From DAONLM01 sp035406685 (GTDB lineage Bacteria > Spirochaetota > GWE2-31-10 > MWDO01), in NCBI GenBank assembly GCA_035406685.1, contig DAONLM010000089.1:1-11886 (forward strand): a stretch of DNA of 11,886 bases, read 5' to 3'. Of the stretch, positions 6,879-11,886 are shown in pieces. The notes below the pieces were generated by a model, which searched no databases, was not told the origin of the DNA, and saw nothing but the letters and a program-made list of their open reading frames with translations. A program made the translations under genes and the position numbers. How positions within the stretch are numbered: the stretch's first letter is position 1; each line of letters starts with the position of its first letter.

Positions 6879-8054
6879 TTAATTTTTCTTTTTAAACTGT
6901 AAATAATTTTTGTTTTTAATAAAAAGGGTGGAAAAAAGAGATATTATCCCAATAAAAGTTAAAGCCAAAAAGACTGATTCTGTTTTTTTTGTTAAATCCG
7001 CTAACCTTCCAGAAAGAGTTGAAATTGTTATGCAACCAGAAATATAGCAGGCAATAAAGGTGCTATTTACAAGATATTTATCTTTCTCTAAACTTAACTT
7101 TACTACTCCAGAGCTTAAAAGAGGATACAATATGGCATGTGTAATACCGTATAAAAAGCCAGATAGCATTAATTGAAATTTATTTACTAAAAAACCTGTA
7201 TTAATTGCCCCAATTATTAAAGAAGAAAATGCTGTAAATAAAAGTATAATTGGATCTATAACATCAAATTTTTTAGAAAATATTATTCTAAAAGAAATTG
7301 TTGTGATAGCATAAGCAATAAAATATAAAGATAGTTTCGAAAAATTGAATTTCTCAAAACTTAAAGGTGGGATAAATGTCTCAAAAATGCTAAAAGCCCC
7401 TCCAAGTATAAATCCATAAATAAAAAATATCCATAACTCTTTTCGTTTTAATACTCTTAGTAAACTGTTATCTATTTTTTCATAATTTTTTCTTTTCTCT
7501 TTCATAAATAAAGTAGTAAATATAGCAAAAAAAGCAAAAATAGCACCAAGTAAGAATAGATATTTATAAGAAAATATTTTTATTACTTTTTCACCAAGAT
7601 AAGTAGAGATTGGATTTGATATAATACCAGAAATGCCAAATAATGCAATGCCGCCAACCCTTTTTTCAACAGGAATAAAATCAAAAGCAAGGCTTGCATT
7701 TACAGTAAAACCAATTGCATAAGAAAAAGAAGATATTATTCGTAATATTACTAATAATATTATATTTGTAGAATAAAAAAACATAAAAATATAAGAGATA
7801 AATTCAAGAGAATATGTTATTAAAATTAATATTTTTTTGCTTATATTTTCTACATATCTCCCTAAAAAAAGAACAAATAATATGAGTCCTATGGCATTAA
7901 TATTCATAAAAAAACCAATAAAAGTCTTTGATAAACCCAATTGTATTAAATAGGGTGATAAATTTTTCAATGCACCATGACTTGAAAAGAATAAGAAATT
8001 TTGTAAAAAAAGAATCCAGAAGTATATATTAGTATAACGAGTTATATTTTTCAT
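6879..8054 (-). CDS. Major facilitator superfamily transporter
   Basis: Integral inner-membrane protein of 391 residues with about 12 hydrophobic helices in two sets of six, separated by a charged central loop (near residues 185-205, MKEKRKNYEKIDNS), the standard MFS layout. The stretch after helix 2 (FLGRYVENISKKI) is the equivalent of the conserved MFS loop 2-3 motif, though poorly matched. The substrate is unknown: no diagnostic motif for sugars, drugs or nitrate is visible. Its ribosome site is weak (CGGATA, about 9 bases before ATG). It is read toward the STAS gene and diverges from RHH paralogue 2 across 338 bases, so the paralogue is a candidate regulator by position only. A possible promoter (TTTACA-17-TAATAA on the minus strand, 8134 to 8106) is poor in the -10 box. 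It appears to be transcribed alone. Confidence 0.88.
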   Translation of the reverse strand: MKNITRYTNIYFWILFLQNFLFFSSHGALKNLSPYLIQLGLSKTFIGFFMNINAIGLILFVLFLGRYVENISKKILILITYSLEFISYIFMFFYSTNIILLVILRIISSFSYAIGFTVNASLAFDFIPVEKRVGGIALFGISGIISNPISTYLGEKVIKIFSYKYLFLLGAIFAFFAIFTTLFMKEKRKNYEKIDNSLLRVLKRKELWIFFIYGFILGGAFSIFETFIPPLSFEKFNFSKLSLYFIAYAITTISFRIIFSKKFDVIDPIILLFTAFSSLIIGAINTGFLVNKFQLMLSGFLYGITHAILYPLLSSGVVKLSLEKDKYLVNSTFIACYISGCITISTLSGRLADLTKKTESVFLALTFIGIISLFSTLFIKNKNYLQFKKKN

Positions 8055-8236
8055 TTTTATTTATCCGATTTTAGTCAAATGGAATGTTAAAAATTCTTAA
8101 TACAGTTATTAAAATTTTTTTTAAATTTTGTAAAGTATTTCAATAAAATAATTATACCTTTAAAGAACTTTTAATTTACTACATATTTTTGAATTAGTAT
8201 AAGTTATTGCTGTGAAAATTTAATATTTAAATAATT

Positions 8237-8250
8237 ATCAAAATTTTGAT
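8237..8250. repeat. 14-base palindrome ATCAAAATTTTGAT
   Basis: Perfect inverted repeat in the divergent intergenic region; its core TCAAAA/TTTTGA recurs with one extra central A in the promoter spacer at 691-703. A few such palindromes are expected by chance at this base composition, so its use as an operator is only a possibility. Confidence 0.3.
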
Positions 8251-8270
8251 CTGGAATTGTATTGAGATAT

Positions 8271-8308
8271 AAAATTTGTGTAATAAGTAAAATTTATGTA
8301 AAATAAGT
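8271..8308. repeat. Tandem direct repeat (iteron-like) upstream of RHH paralogue 2
   Basis: Unit A at 8271-8288 is AAAATTTGTGTAATAAGT and unit B at 8289-8308 is AAAATTTATGTAAAATAAGT: adjacent, differing by one base and a two-base insertion. A partial third unit (TAGAATATGTAAAG) follows from 8309. Short direct repeats spaced by about two helical turns are typical binding sites for ribbon-helix-helix proteins, so autoregulation by the downstream product is plausible. Confidence 0.6.
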
Positions 8309-8338
8309 TAGAATATGTAAAGGATATTTTCAAAAATA

Positions 8339-8350
8339 TTGTGATTAATA
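8339..8350 (+). promoter_or_regulatory. Conserved block upstream of RHH paralogue 2
   Basis: TTGTGATTAATA, identical to 5-16 in front of the other paralogue and at a similar distance from the start codon, followed by a similar T-rich stretch. Shared leader or operator. Confidence 0.4.
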
Positions 8351-8392
8351 ATTAGAAAATAATTTTTTAAAAAACATATTTAGGAGGTTTTT

Positions 8393-8893
8393 ATGATTAA
8401 GTTTGATTTTGTTATAGGGGATTTTCTTTTTGATAAAATCAAAAATTTAGCAGAAATTAAAAATATTAAGATTTCTACACTTGTAAGAGATATAATTTTA
8501 AAGATGATTCCTCTTTTGGAAAAAAAACATTTTAAAGAGGCAAGAAGAAAAAAAGATTATCCAATAGTTATGGCAACTCATAGGATTAAAGTATTTTTAC
8601 CGGAAAGATTATACAATGAACTAAAGGTAATTCATGATCACCTTAATACCTTCAGTATGGCAACGTTGATAAGAGAGATAATGGAGGCATATTTTCAGAG
8701 TGTGGAAAAATTGGGGGAAAAGGAATTTGAAGAAATGATAAAAAAATTGGAAGATAAGATCGAGAGGATTAAGAAAAAAAGAGGGAGTATAAATAAATGG
8801 GGTGGAGATATCCCCATAAATATCGCCAAACTTTATATTTATTTAATCGGGCTGGATAAAAATTTCTGCCTAAGGAAAATAAAATTTTTATAA
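8393..8893 (+). CDS. Tandem ribbon-helix-helix-like protein (paralogue 2)
   Basis: This 166-residue protein is collinear with the one at 51-554. The first RHH-like unit is at 3-45 (strand FDFVI, helices about 11-24 and 28-43), the basic linker RRKKDY at 51-56 and the second unit at 64-105 (RIKVFLP, then helices 71-85 and 88-104, with ATLIRE at 90-95). A highly charged helix follows (108-131), and a tail starts with GGDIP and ends in FCLRKIKFL. The residues most conserved between the two copies are LFDKIK, RRKKDY, VFLPE, YNELK and ATLIRE. The ribosome site TAGGAGG is 5 bases before ATG. It diverges from the MFS gene and lies 162 bases before the ACT operon. No named family is recognised; a DNA-binding regulator is inferred. 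Confidence 0.75.
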   Translation: MIKFDFVIGDFLFDKIKNLAEIKNIKISTLVRDIILKMIPLLEKKHFKEARRKKDYPIVMATHRIKVFLPERLYNELKVIHDHLNTFSMATLIREIMEAYFQSVEKLGEKEFEEMIKKLEDKIERIKKKRGSINKWGGDIPINIAKLYIYLIGLDKNFCLRKIKFL

Positions 8894-8996
8894 ATCCCAA
8901 AATATATATTAAAAATATGTAATAATTTAGAATAAAAATAAAATCTTCTCTAATTAATATTTTTCTTCAAAATAAGTATAAATTTAAATTTAACTT

Positions 8997-9025
8997 TTGA
9001 CAAAATCAATTTCTTTAAGTATAAT
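8997..9025 (+). promoter_or_regulatory. Perfect-consensus promoter of the ACT-GGDEF operon
   Basis: TTGACA (8997-9002), 17-base spacer, TATAAT (9020-9025), then the ribosome site AAGGAGG (9041-9047) 8 bases before the ATG at 9056. Full match to the vegetative consensus in both boxes. Confidence 0.85.
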
Positions 9026-9055
9026 TATATATATATTTTCAAGGAGGTATGATTT

Positions 9056-9484
9056 ATGAATATAAAGCAAATATCTATTTTTTTAGAAAACAAAAAAGGG
9101 AGATTAGCAGAGGTTACAAAATATCTTGCCGATAATAATATCAATATAAGAGCATTATCACTTGCTGATACAAAGGATTTTGGGGTGTTAAGGCTAATTG
9201 TCGATGACTATGAGAAATGCTTAAAGGTTTTAAAAGAAAAAGAATTTATAGCACAGGTAACAGATGTTATAGCAATAGAAATAGAGGATAGGCCAGGTGG
9301 TTTATATAAAGTATTAAAAGTGATAGAAGATAATAATATTAATATAGAATATATGTATGCCACAGTAGAAAAAAATAAAGATAGTGCAATAGTGATCTTC
9401 AGAGTTGATGACACAGAAAAAACATATGAAGTTTTAAAAAAGAATAATATAGCTTTTAGTAATGGCAAAGGTTTAGGGATTTAA
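9056..9484 (+). CDS. Tandem ACT-domain protein (amino-acid-binding)
   Basis: 142 residues consisting almost wholly of two ACT domains: about 1-68 (QISIFLENKKGRLAEVTKYLADNNINIRALSL) and 70-142 (VIAIEIEDRPGGLYKVLKVIEDNNINIEYMY). ACT domains bind amino acids at domain interfaces and regulate partner enzymes; the KKGRL and RPGGL loops are the usual ligand-binding turns. Free-standing double-ACT proteins of this size occur in many anaerobes and are thought to sense branched-chain or aromatic amino acids; ligand and partner here are unknown. It is first in a two-gene operon, with the GGDEF gene 8 bases downstream, which might link amino-acid status to cyclic-di-GMP, an inference from position. Confidence 0.9.
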   Translation: MNIKQISIFLENKKGRLAEVTKYLADNNINIRALSLADTKDFGVLRLIVDDYEKCLKVLKEKEFIAQVTDVIAIEIEDRPGGLYKVLKVIEDNNINIEYMYATVEKNKDSAIVIFRVDDTEKTYEVLKKNNIAFSNGKGLGI

Positions 9485-9492
9485 AATTTATT

Positions 9493-10635
9493 ATGTCAAA
9501 AAAGAAAAAAGAAAAGAAAAACAAAGAAAAAGATTGTTATCTTAATTGTTCAAAAGTAGAAATTCAAAGATTGAATATTTTAAAATTAAAAAAAAGAGTT
9601 AAAAAAAATGAAGAGATAATTGATAAACTAAAAACATTAATAGAAGTAAATTCAATTATAGCTTCTAGTCTTGATAGAAAGAAGACCTTAAAATCTATAC
9701 TGGATCAGACAAAATATCTTATGAAATGTTCTAAAAGTAGTATTTTATTGATAGATCCAGAGACAAATAAATTAAAATTTGAGGTTCTAACAAATGAAGA
9801 GGATAAAGCAATTCTTTCTGATATAAGACTTTCCATGGGAGAAGGGATCGCCGGGACTGTATGGGAAAATGGGCAATCTATATTAATAAAAGATGCGACA
9901 AAAGATGTAAGATTCAGTAAAAAGGCGGATGAAAAAACAAAAGATACAACAAGATCACTCATAGCAGTTCCTCTTGTAGTAAATGGCGAAATTATAGGTG
10001 TAATGGAGGCAATGAATAAACTGGATGGAACAAGTTTTACCAATTTTGATCTTGAAATTTTTAAAACACTGGCAATGCAGGCTGCTATTGGAATTGAGAA
10101 TGCCAATCTCTATGAACAGGCTGTTACAGATGGGCTTACAAGATTATTCTTACATAGATACTTTGATAAAATGATAGAAGTAGAATATAATAAGGCGAAA
10201 AGTTTTAATAAACCTCTTTCTTTAATAATATTTGATATCGATCATTTTAAGAAAATAAATGATACTTATGGCCATCAGGCAGGGGATATGATATTAAAAA
10301 AAGTGGCTTCTGTAATAAAAGAGAATTGTAAAGACAACTATATCCCATGCAGATATGGTGGAGAAGAATTTACTGTAATTTTACCAGAAACAGAGATAGA
10401 AGAGGCATTATCTTTTGGTTGGCTAATAAATAAAGAAATTCAAAAATTAGAAATACCTTATGAGGAAAATATTATCAAATTGACAATATCTGGAGGTATT
10501 TCGAATTTAGAAAAAAATAAGGCAAAAGATTTTATATCACTTATCAAAATGGCTGATACGGCATTATATTATTCTAAAGAAAGTGGAAGAAATAGAATAT
10601 CTGTATTTGAAAAAGAATTCTCTATAAAAGAATAA
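9493..10635 (+). CDS. Soluble GAF-GGDEF diguanylate cyclase
   Basis: Predicted to make cyclic di-GMP from two GTP. The N-terminus is strongly basic (residues 1-40), followed by a helix, a GAF sensor domain (about 48-205, with MGEGIAGTVWENGQSILIKD and VPLVVNGEIIGVMEAMNK) and a GGDEF domain (about 210-372). The active-site signature is GGEEF (289-293), one of the active variants; metal/nucleotide residues FDIDHFKKINDTYGHQAGD (247-265) are intact. The RxxD product-inhibition site is absent: the two positions before the signature read Lys and Tyr. No membrane segment is present, so it is cytosolic and senses an internal signal by GAF. There is no good ribosome site (AGGG is 15 bases away), so translation may be coupled to the ACT gene 8 bases upstream. 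Confidence 0.92.
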   Translation: MSKKKKEKKNKEKDCYLNCSKVEIQRLNILKLKKRVKKNEEIIDKLKTLIEVNSIIASSLDRKKTLKSILDQTKYLMKCSKSSILLIDPETNKLKFEVLTNEEDKAILSDIRLSMGEGIAGTVWENGQSILIKDATKDVRFSKKADEKTKDTTRSLIAVPLVVNGEIIGVMEAMNKLDGTSFTNFDLEIFKTLAMQAAIGIENANLYEQAVTDGLTRLFLHRYFDKMIEVEYNKAKSFNKPLSLIIFDIDHFKKINDTYGHQAGDMILKKVASVIKENCKDNYIPCRYGGEEFTVILPETEIEEALSFGWLINKEIQKLEIPYEENIIKLTISGGISNLEKNKAKDFISLIKMADTALYYSKESGRNRISVFEKEFSIKE

Positions 10636-10640
10636 TTCTC

Positions 10641-10665
10641 TCTATTCAAATTATAATAGATTTTT
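10641..10665 (+). terminator. Possible terminator after the GGDEF gene
   Basis: TCTATT (10641-10646), an 8-base loop and AATAGA (10655-10660), directly followed by TTTTT (10661-10665) and starting 5 bases after the stop codon. Position and T-run fit a rho-independent terminator, but the stem is short and AT-rich. Confidence 0.4.
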
Positions 10666-10720
10666 AGATTTTGATTTGCTAAAATTTTTCTAAGTCAATT
10701 TTAAAATATTATAATTATAT

Positions 10721-10734
10721 CAAGTTATAACTTG
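10721..10734. repeat. 14-base palindrome CAAGTTATAACTTG
   Basis: Perfect inverted repeat, 20 bases beyond the 3' end of the IS481-like remnant. It could be part of an element end or an operator; no second copy is visible in the window. Confidence 0.35.
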
Positions 10735-10753
10735 TTTTACTACTCTAGGTTAC

Positions 10754-11089
10754 CTAAATATTATATTTCTCTAATAAGTATTCCTTTGGGGATTTATACC
10801 CCAATGATTTTAGTTTTGACTCTCTATTATAGTAATTTATATACTCTATAAATTTGCTCTCTAAATCTATTAGTCCGGAAAATATATATTTTGGCAAGAC
10901 TTTTTTTTATTTTCTTATTTATTGCTTATACCTGTGCATTAGTCCATGAATGTTTAAATTTTATTGTTCTGTGCTCTATTTTATTATCTTTGCATAACTT
11001 GACAAATAAATGCTCTCTATACTTTGGTTTGCTTTTTAGTGAGTTATAGCAAAATTCCACACCATTATCTGTTAATATATCAACAAAAT
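10754..11089 (-). pseudogene. IS481-like transposase remnant (C-terminal integrase core)
   Basis: The minus strand reads through a degraded rve-type integrase: ILTDNGVEFCYN (TDNG at 11061-11072, second catalytic Asp), then CKDNKIEHRTIKFKHSWTNAQV, an in-frame TAA (10926-10928), then AINKKIKK. Family members read WTNGQVExxNRxIK here, so the stop has replaced the third catalytic residue, Glu. A frameshift near 10875-10895 shifts the rest into another frame, LESKFIEYINYYNRESKL, then GYKSPKEYLLEKY, the usual C-terminal end (NYYN and SPxEYL motifs), with stop at 10754-10756. The N-terminal half with its helix-turn-helix and first Asp is missing; the IS630-like remnant begins directly upstream. The element is dead. 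Confidence 0.8.
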
Positions 11090-11102
11090 TTTAATTTGTA
11101 AG

Positions 11103-11480
11103 TTATCCAGGATCGATTATATGAAAATTAGTTCCGATAAATGCTTTTAAAGCATCTTTATGATGTTGAGTTGTTATTTCATTTTCAAAAAAATCTATTA
11201 CTTTATTTTTAAATTCATTAAATGTTTCATAATAAGTTTAAGTTGTTAAAATTATCTTTTTTGTTTTTACTATCTTTAATTGCCCTTTTTCCTTATATTT
11301 TGATTTTACATCGCTTATATATCTTTCATTAACTAATAAAGCTTCCTGAATTTTCTCCCATTCCCAACCTTTACCCCATAAAACTAAACATTTAACTTTA
11401 TCCGCATCTCTTTTGTTGTTTAAAATTTTGTGAATATATATTAAATTTTGTATCTCTTTATCTGAAAGTCTTTTCCCCAT
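11103..11480 (-). pseudogene. Internally deleted IS630-like transposase
   Basis: The minus-strand frame starts at the ATG 11478-11480. Residues 1-67 are the IS630 N-terminal helix-turn-helix region (RLSDKEIQNLIYIHKIL, DADKVKCLVLWGKGW, IQEALLVNERYI). Then, near residue 68, the sequence jumps to what looks like the extreme C-terminus: LKIVKTKKIILTT, a TAA at 11238-11240, then in the same frame TYYETFNEFKNKVIDFF, ending FIGTNFHIIDPG and TAA at 11103-11105. The whole DDE catalytic domain (roughly 200 or more residues in relatives) is absent, so no active transposase can form. A TATAAT box lies a few bases before the ATG (minus strand), so the 80-residue DNA-binding piece (11238-11480) could still be made. 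The family call rests on motif recognition. Confidence 0.75.
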
Positions 11481-11531
11481 GATTTTAATTATAGCAGGGT
11501 GTGATTTTATTTTTAGGCAGATAATAAAGAT

Positions 11532-11838
11532 AGAATTATCCTATGGTCAATTTTATTTGAGAAAAAGTTGTAATAGTCTTATTTATTTTTTGGTAGAATT
11601 TAAAATAAATTTTTACTTAATAGTATGTCTCAAACCCAACTACCTGATAGAAATCGTTGTAGATTGCCTTATAAAAAGGCGTGGTGTTACCGGAAAAGTG
11701 GGATAATTCTCTGCTTTTATTCCATTTTTTTATGTTTGTTAGTCTCAAGAATAACTTTAATGTTATTACACTACACTTCATCTCGACCCCGGTAATACCA
11801 AGTTTATTATATTCTTTTAAGAATAGTAGGATAATTCT
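11532..11838. repeat. 12-base inverted repeat pair with a third internal copy
   Basis: AGAATTATCCTA (11532-11543) and its exact reverse complement (11827-11838) bracket 307 bases; a further GGATAATTCTC lies at 11701-11711 in the orientation of the right copy. A fourth copy, GGATAATTCTAT, is at 3134-3145. By base composition about 0.05 occurrences of the 10-base core GGATAATTCT would be expected in both strands of the window; four are seen. It may be a miniature element end or a binding site. Confidence 0.4.
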
Positions 11839-11853
11839 CCTCAGTAAAGCACC

Positions 11854-11886
11854 CATGCTGAAAAAATTAAGATCAGCATGGATCTT
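11854..11886. repeat. Overlapping, mutually exclusive hairpins at window edge
   Basis: CATGCTG (11854-11860) pairs with CAGCATG (11874-11880); AAGATC (11869-11874) pairs with GATCTT (11881-11886) around a 6-base loop. The two stems share bases, so only one can form at a time. The structure may extend beyond the window. Confidence 0.4.

Larger units (their letters stand above)
8055..8392. promoter_or_regulatory. Divergent intergenic region between MFS gene and RHH paralogue 2
   Basis: This 338-base region has no gene but contains the likely control sites of both flanking genes: the perfect 14-base palindrome ATCAAAATTTTGAT (8237-8250), an 18/20-base tandem direct repeat (8271-8308) with a partial third unit, the conserved block TTGTGATTAATA (8339-8350) shared with the other paralogue, and the ribosome site TAGGAGG (8381-8387). 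TTGTGT (8276-8281), 17 bases, TAAAAT (8299-8304) would be a weak promoter lying inside the repeats. Confidence 0.5.
10754..11480 (-). mobile_element. Nested/abutting insertion-sequence remnants (IS481-like and IS630-like)
   Basis: Two unrelated decayed transposases lie end to end in the same orientation, the IS630-like stop being about a dozen bases from the first recognisable IS481-like codons. Neither has identifiable terminal inverted repeats. The layout suggests that one element inserted into or next to the other and both then lost sequence by deletion. The region marks an accessory island beginning after the GGDEF operon. Confidence 0.7.
11481..11886. other. Unassigned structured region at window end
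   Basis: No recognisable gene lies in these 406 bases. The minus strand is open from the window edge to a TAA near 11620, about 90 codons with a Met at 11854-11856; its product (for example GITGVEMKCSVITLKLF) matches nothing I know. The plus strand has a 59-codon frame from 11624. Inverted repeats: GCCTT-ATAAA-AAGGC (11666-11680), GGTGTTACCGG (11683-11693) with CCGGTAATACC (11789-11799, one G-U type mismatch), CATGCTG/CAGCATG (11854-11880) and AAGATC/GATCTT (11869-11886). It is locally richer in G+C than its surroundings. It may be part of another mobile element or a structured RNA that continues past the window. Confidence 0.35.

Noticed and set aside
8106..8134. TTTACA-17-TAATAA as a promoter for the MFS gene
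   Set aside because: The -10 box matches the consensus at only three positions; mentioned in the gene entry but not listed as a feature.
10694..11555. 10-base direct repeat GTCAATTTTA (10694-10703 and 11546-11555) as target duplication around the IS remnants
   Set aside because: Given the base composition, a 10-base match between two 300-base flanks is expected about half the time by chance, and neither copy sits at a recognisable element end.
11479..11706. Plus-strand 75-codon frame starting at the IS630-like start
   Set aside because: No ribosome site, no recognisable domain, and it begins on the complement of a transposase start; not supported as a gene.
1..11886. CRISPR arrays, tRNA or rRNA genes
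   Set aside because: No regularly spaced repeats, no cloverleaf with TTCGA-type arm, and no conserved rRNA segments seen on either strand.

Overview
The window is bacterial chromosomal DNA, very rich in A+T (about 70% or more by eye), with AGA/ATA/TTA-rich codon use, TAA stops on every intact gene, strong AGGAGG-type ribosome sites on some genes and textbook TTGACA-17-TATAAT promoters. The gene set (pyruvate phosphate dikinase, tandem ACT-domain protein, STAS/zinc-ribbon protein, GAF-GGDEF enzyme, secreted LytM-type peptidase) suits a low-GC anaerobic fermenter. A spirochaete or a similar anaerobic lineage is possible, but nothing here fixes the phylum.

Layout: (1) 51-554 encodes a small protein with two ribbon-helix-helix-like units. 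(2) 719-3028 is a probable three-gene operon: exported M23 peptidase, RuvX/YqgF and an NAD-dependent sugar-nucleotide epimerase; its promoter is placed so that the first gene would be leaderless. (3) 3275-5962 is pyruvate phosphate dikinase under a perfect-consensus promoter, but split by one in-frame TAA. (4) 6043-6585 is a STAS-domain protein with a C-terminal zinc ribbon. (5) 6879-8054 (minus) is a 12-helix MFS transporter. (6) 8393-8893 is a close paralogue of the first gene, preceded by a tandem direct repeat. (7) 9056-10635 is a two-gene operon: a tandem ACT protein and a soluble GAF-GGDEF diguanylate cyclase. (8) 10754-11480 holds decayed transposase genes: an IS481-like integrase core (minus strand, with stops and a frameshift) abutting an internally deleted IS630-like transposase. 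(9) 11481-11886 has no assignable gene but carries several inverted repeats and a repeated GGATAATTCT motif; it may belong to a third mobile element running off the window.

The most unusual content is the pair of tandem ribbon-helix-helix paralogues. They share 71 of their first 130 residues, a conserved C-terminal tail and a conserved block in front of the ribosome site. Each lies about 160 bases upstream of a gene that has its own strong promoter. One has iteron-like repeats upstream that could be operators. This looks like an undescribed regulator family, with function inferred only from fold-like pattern and context. The second point of note is the single nonsense codon in an otherwise intact ppdK.
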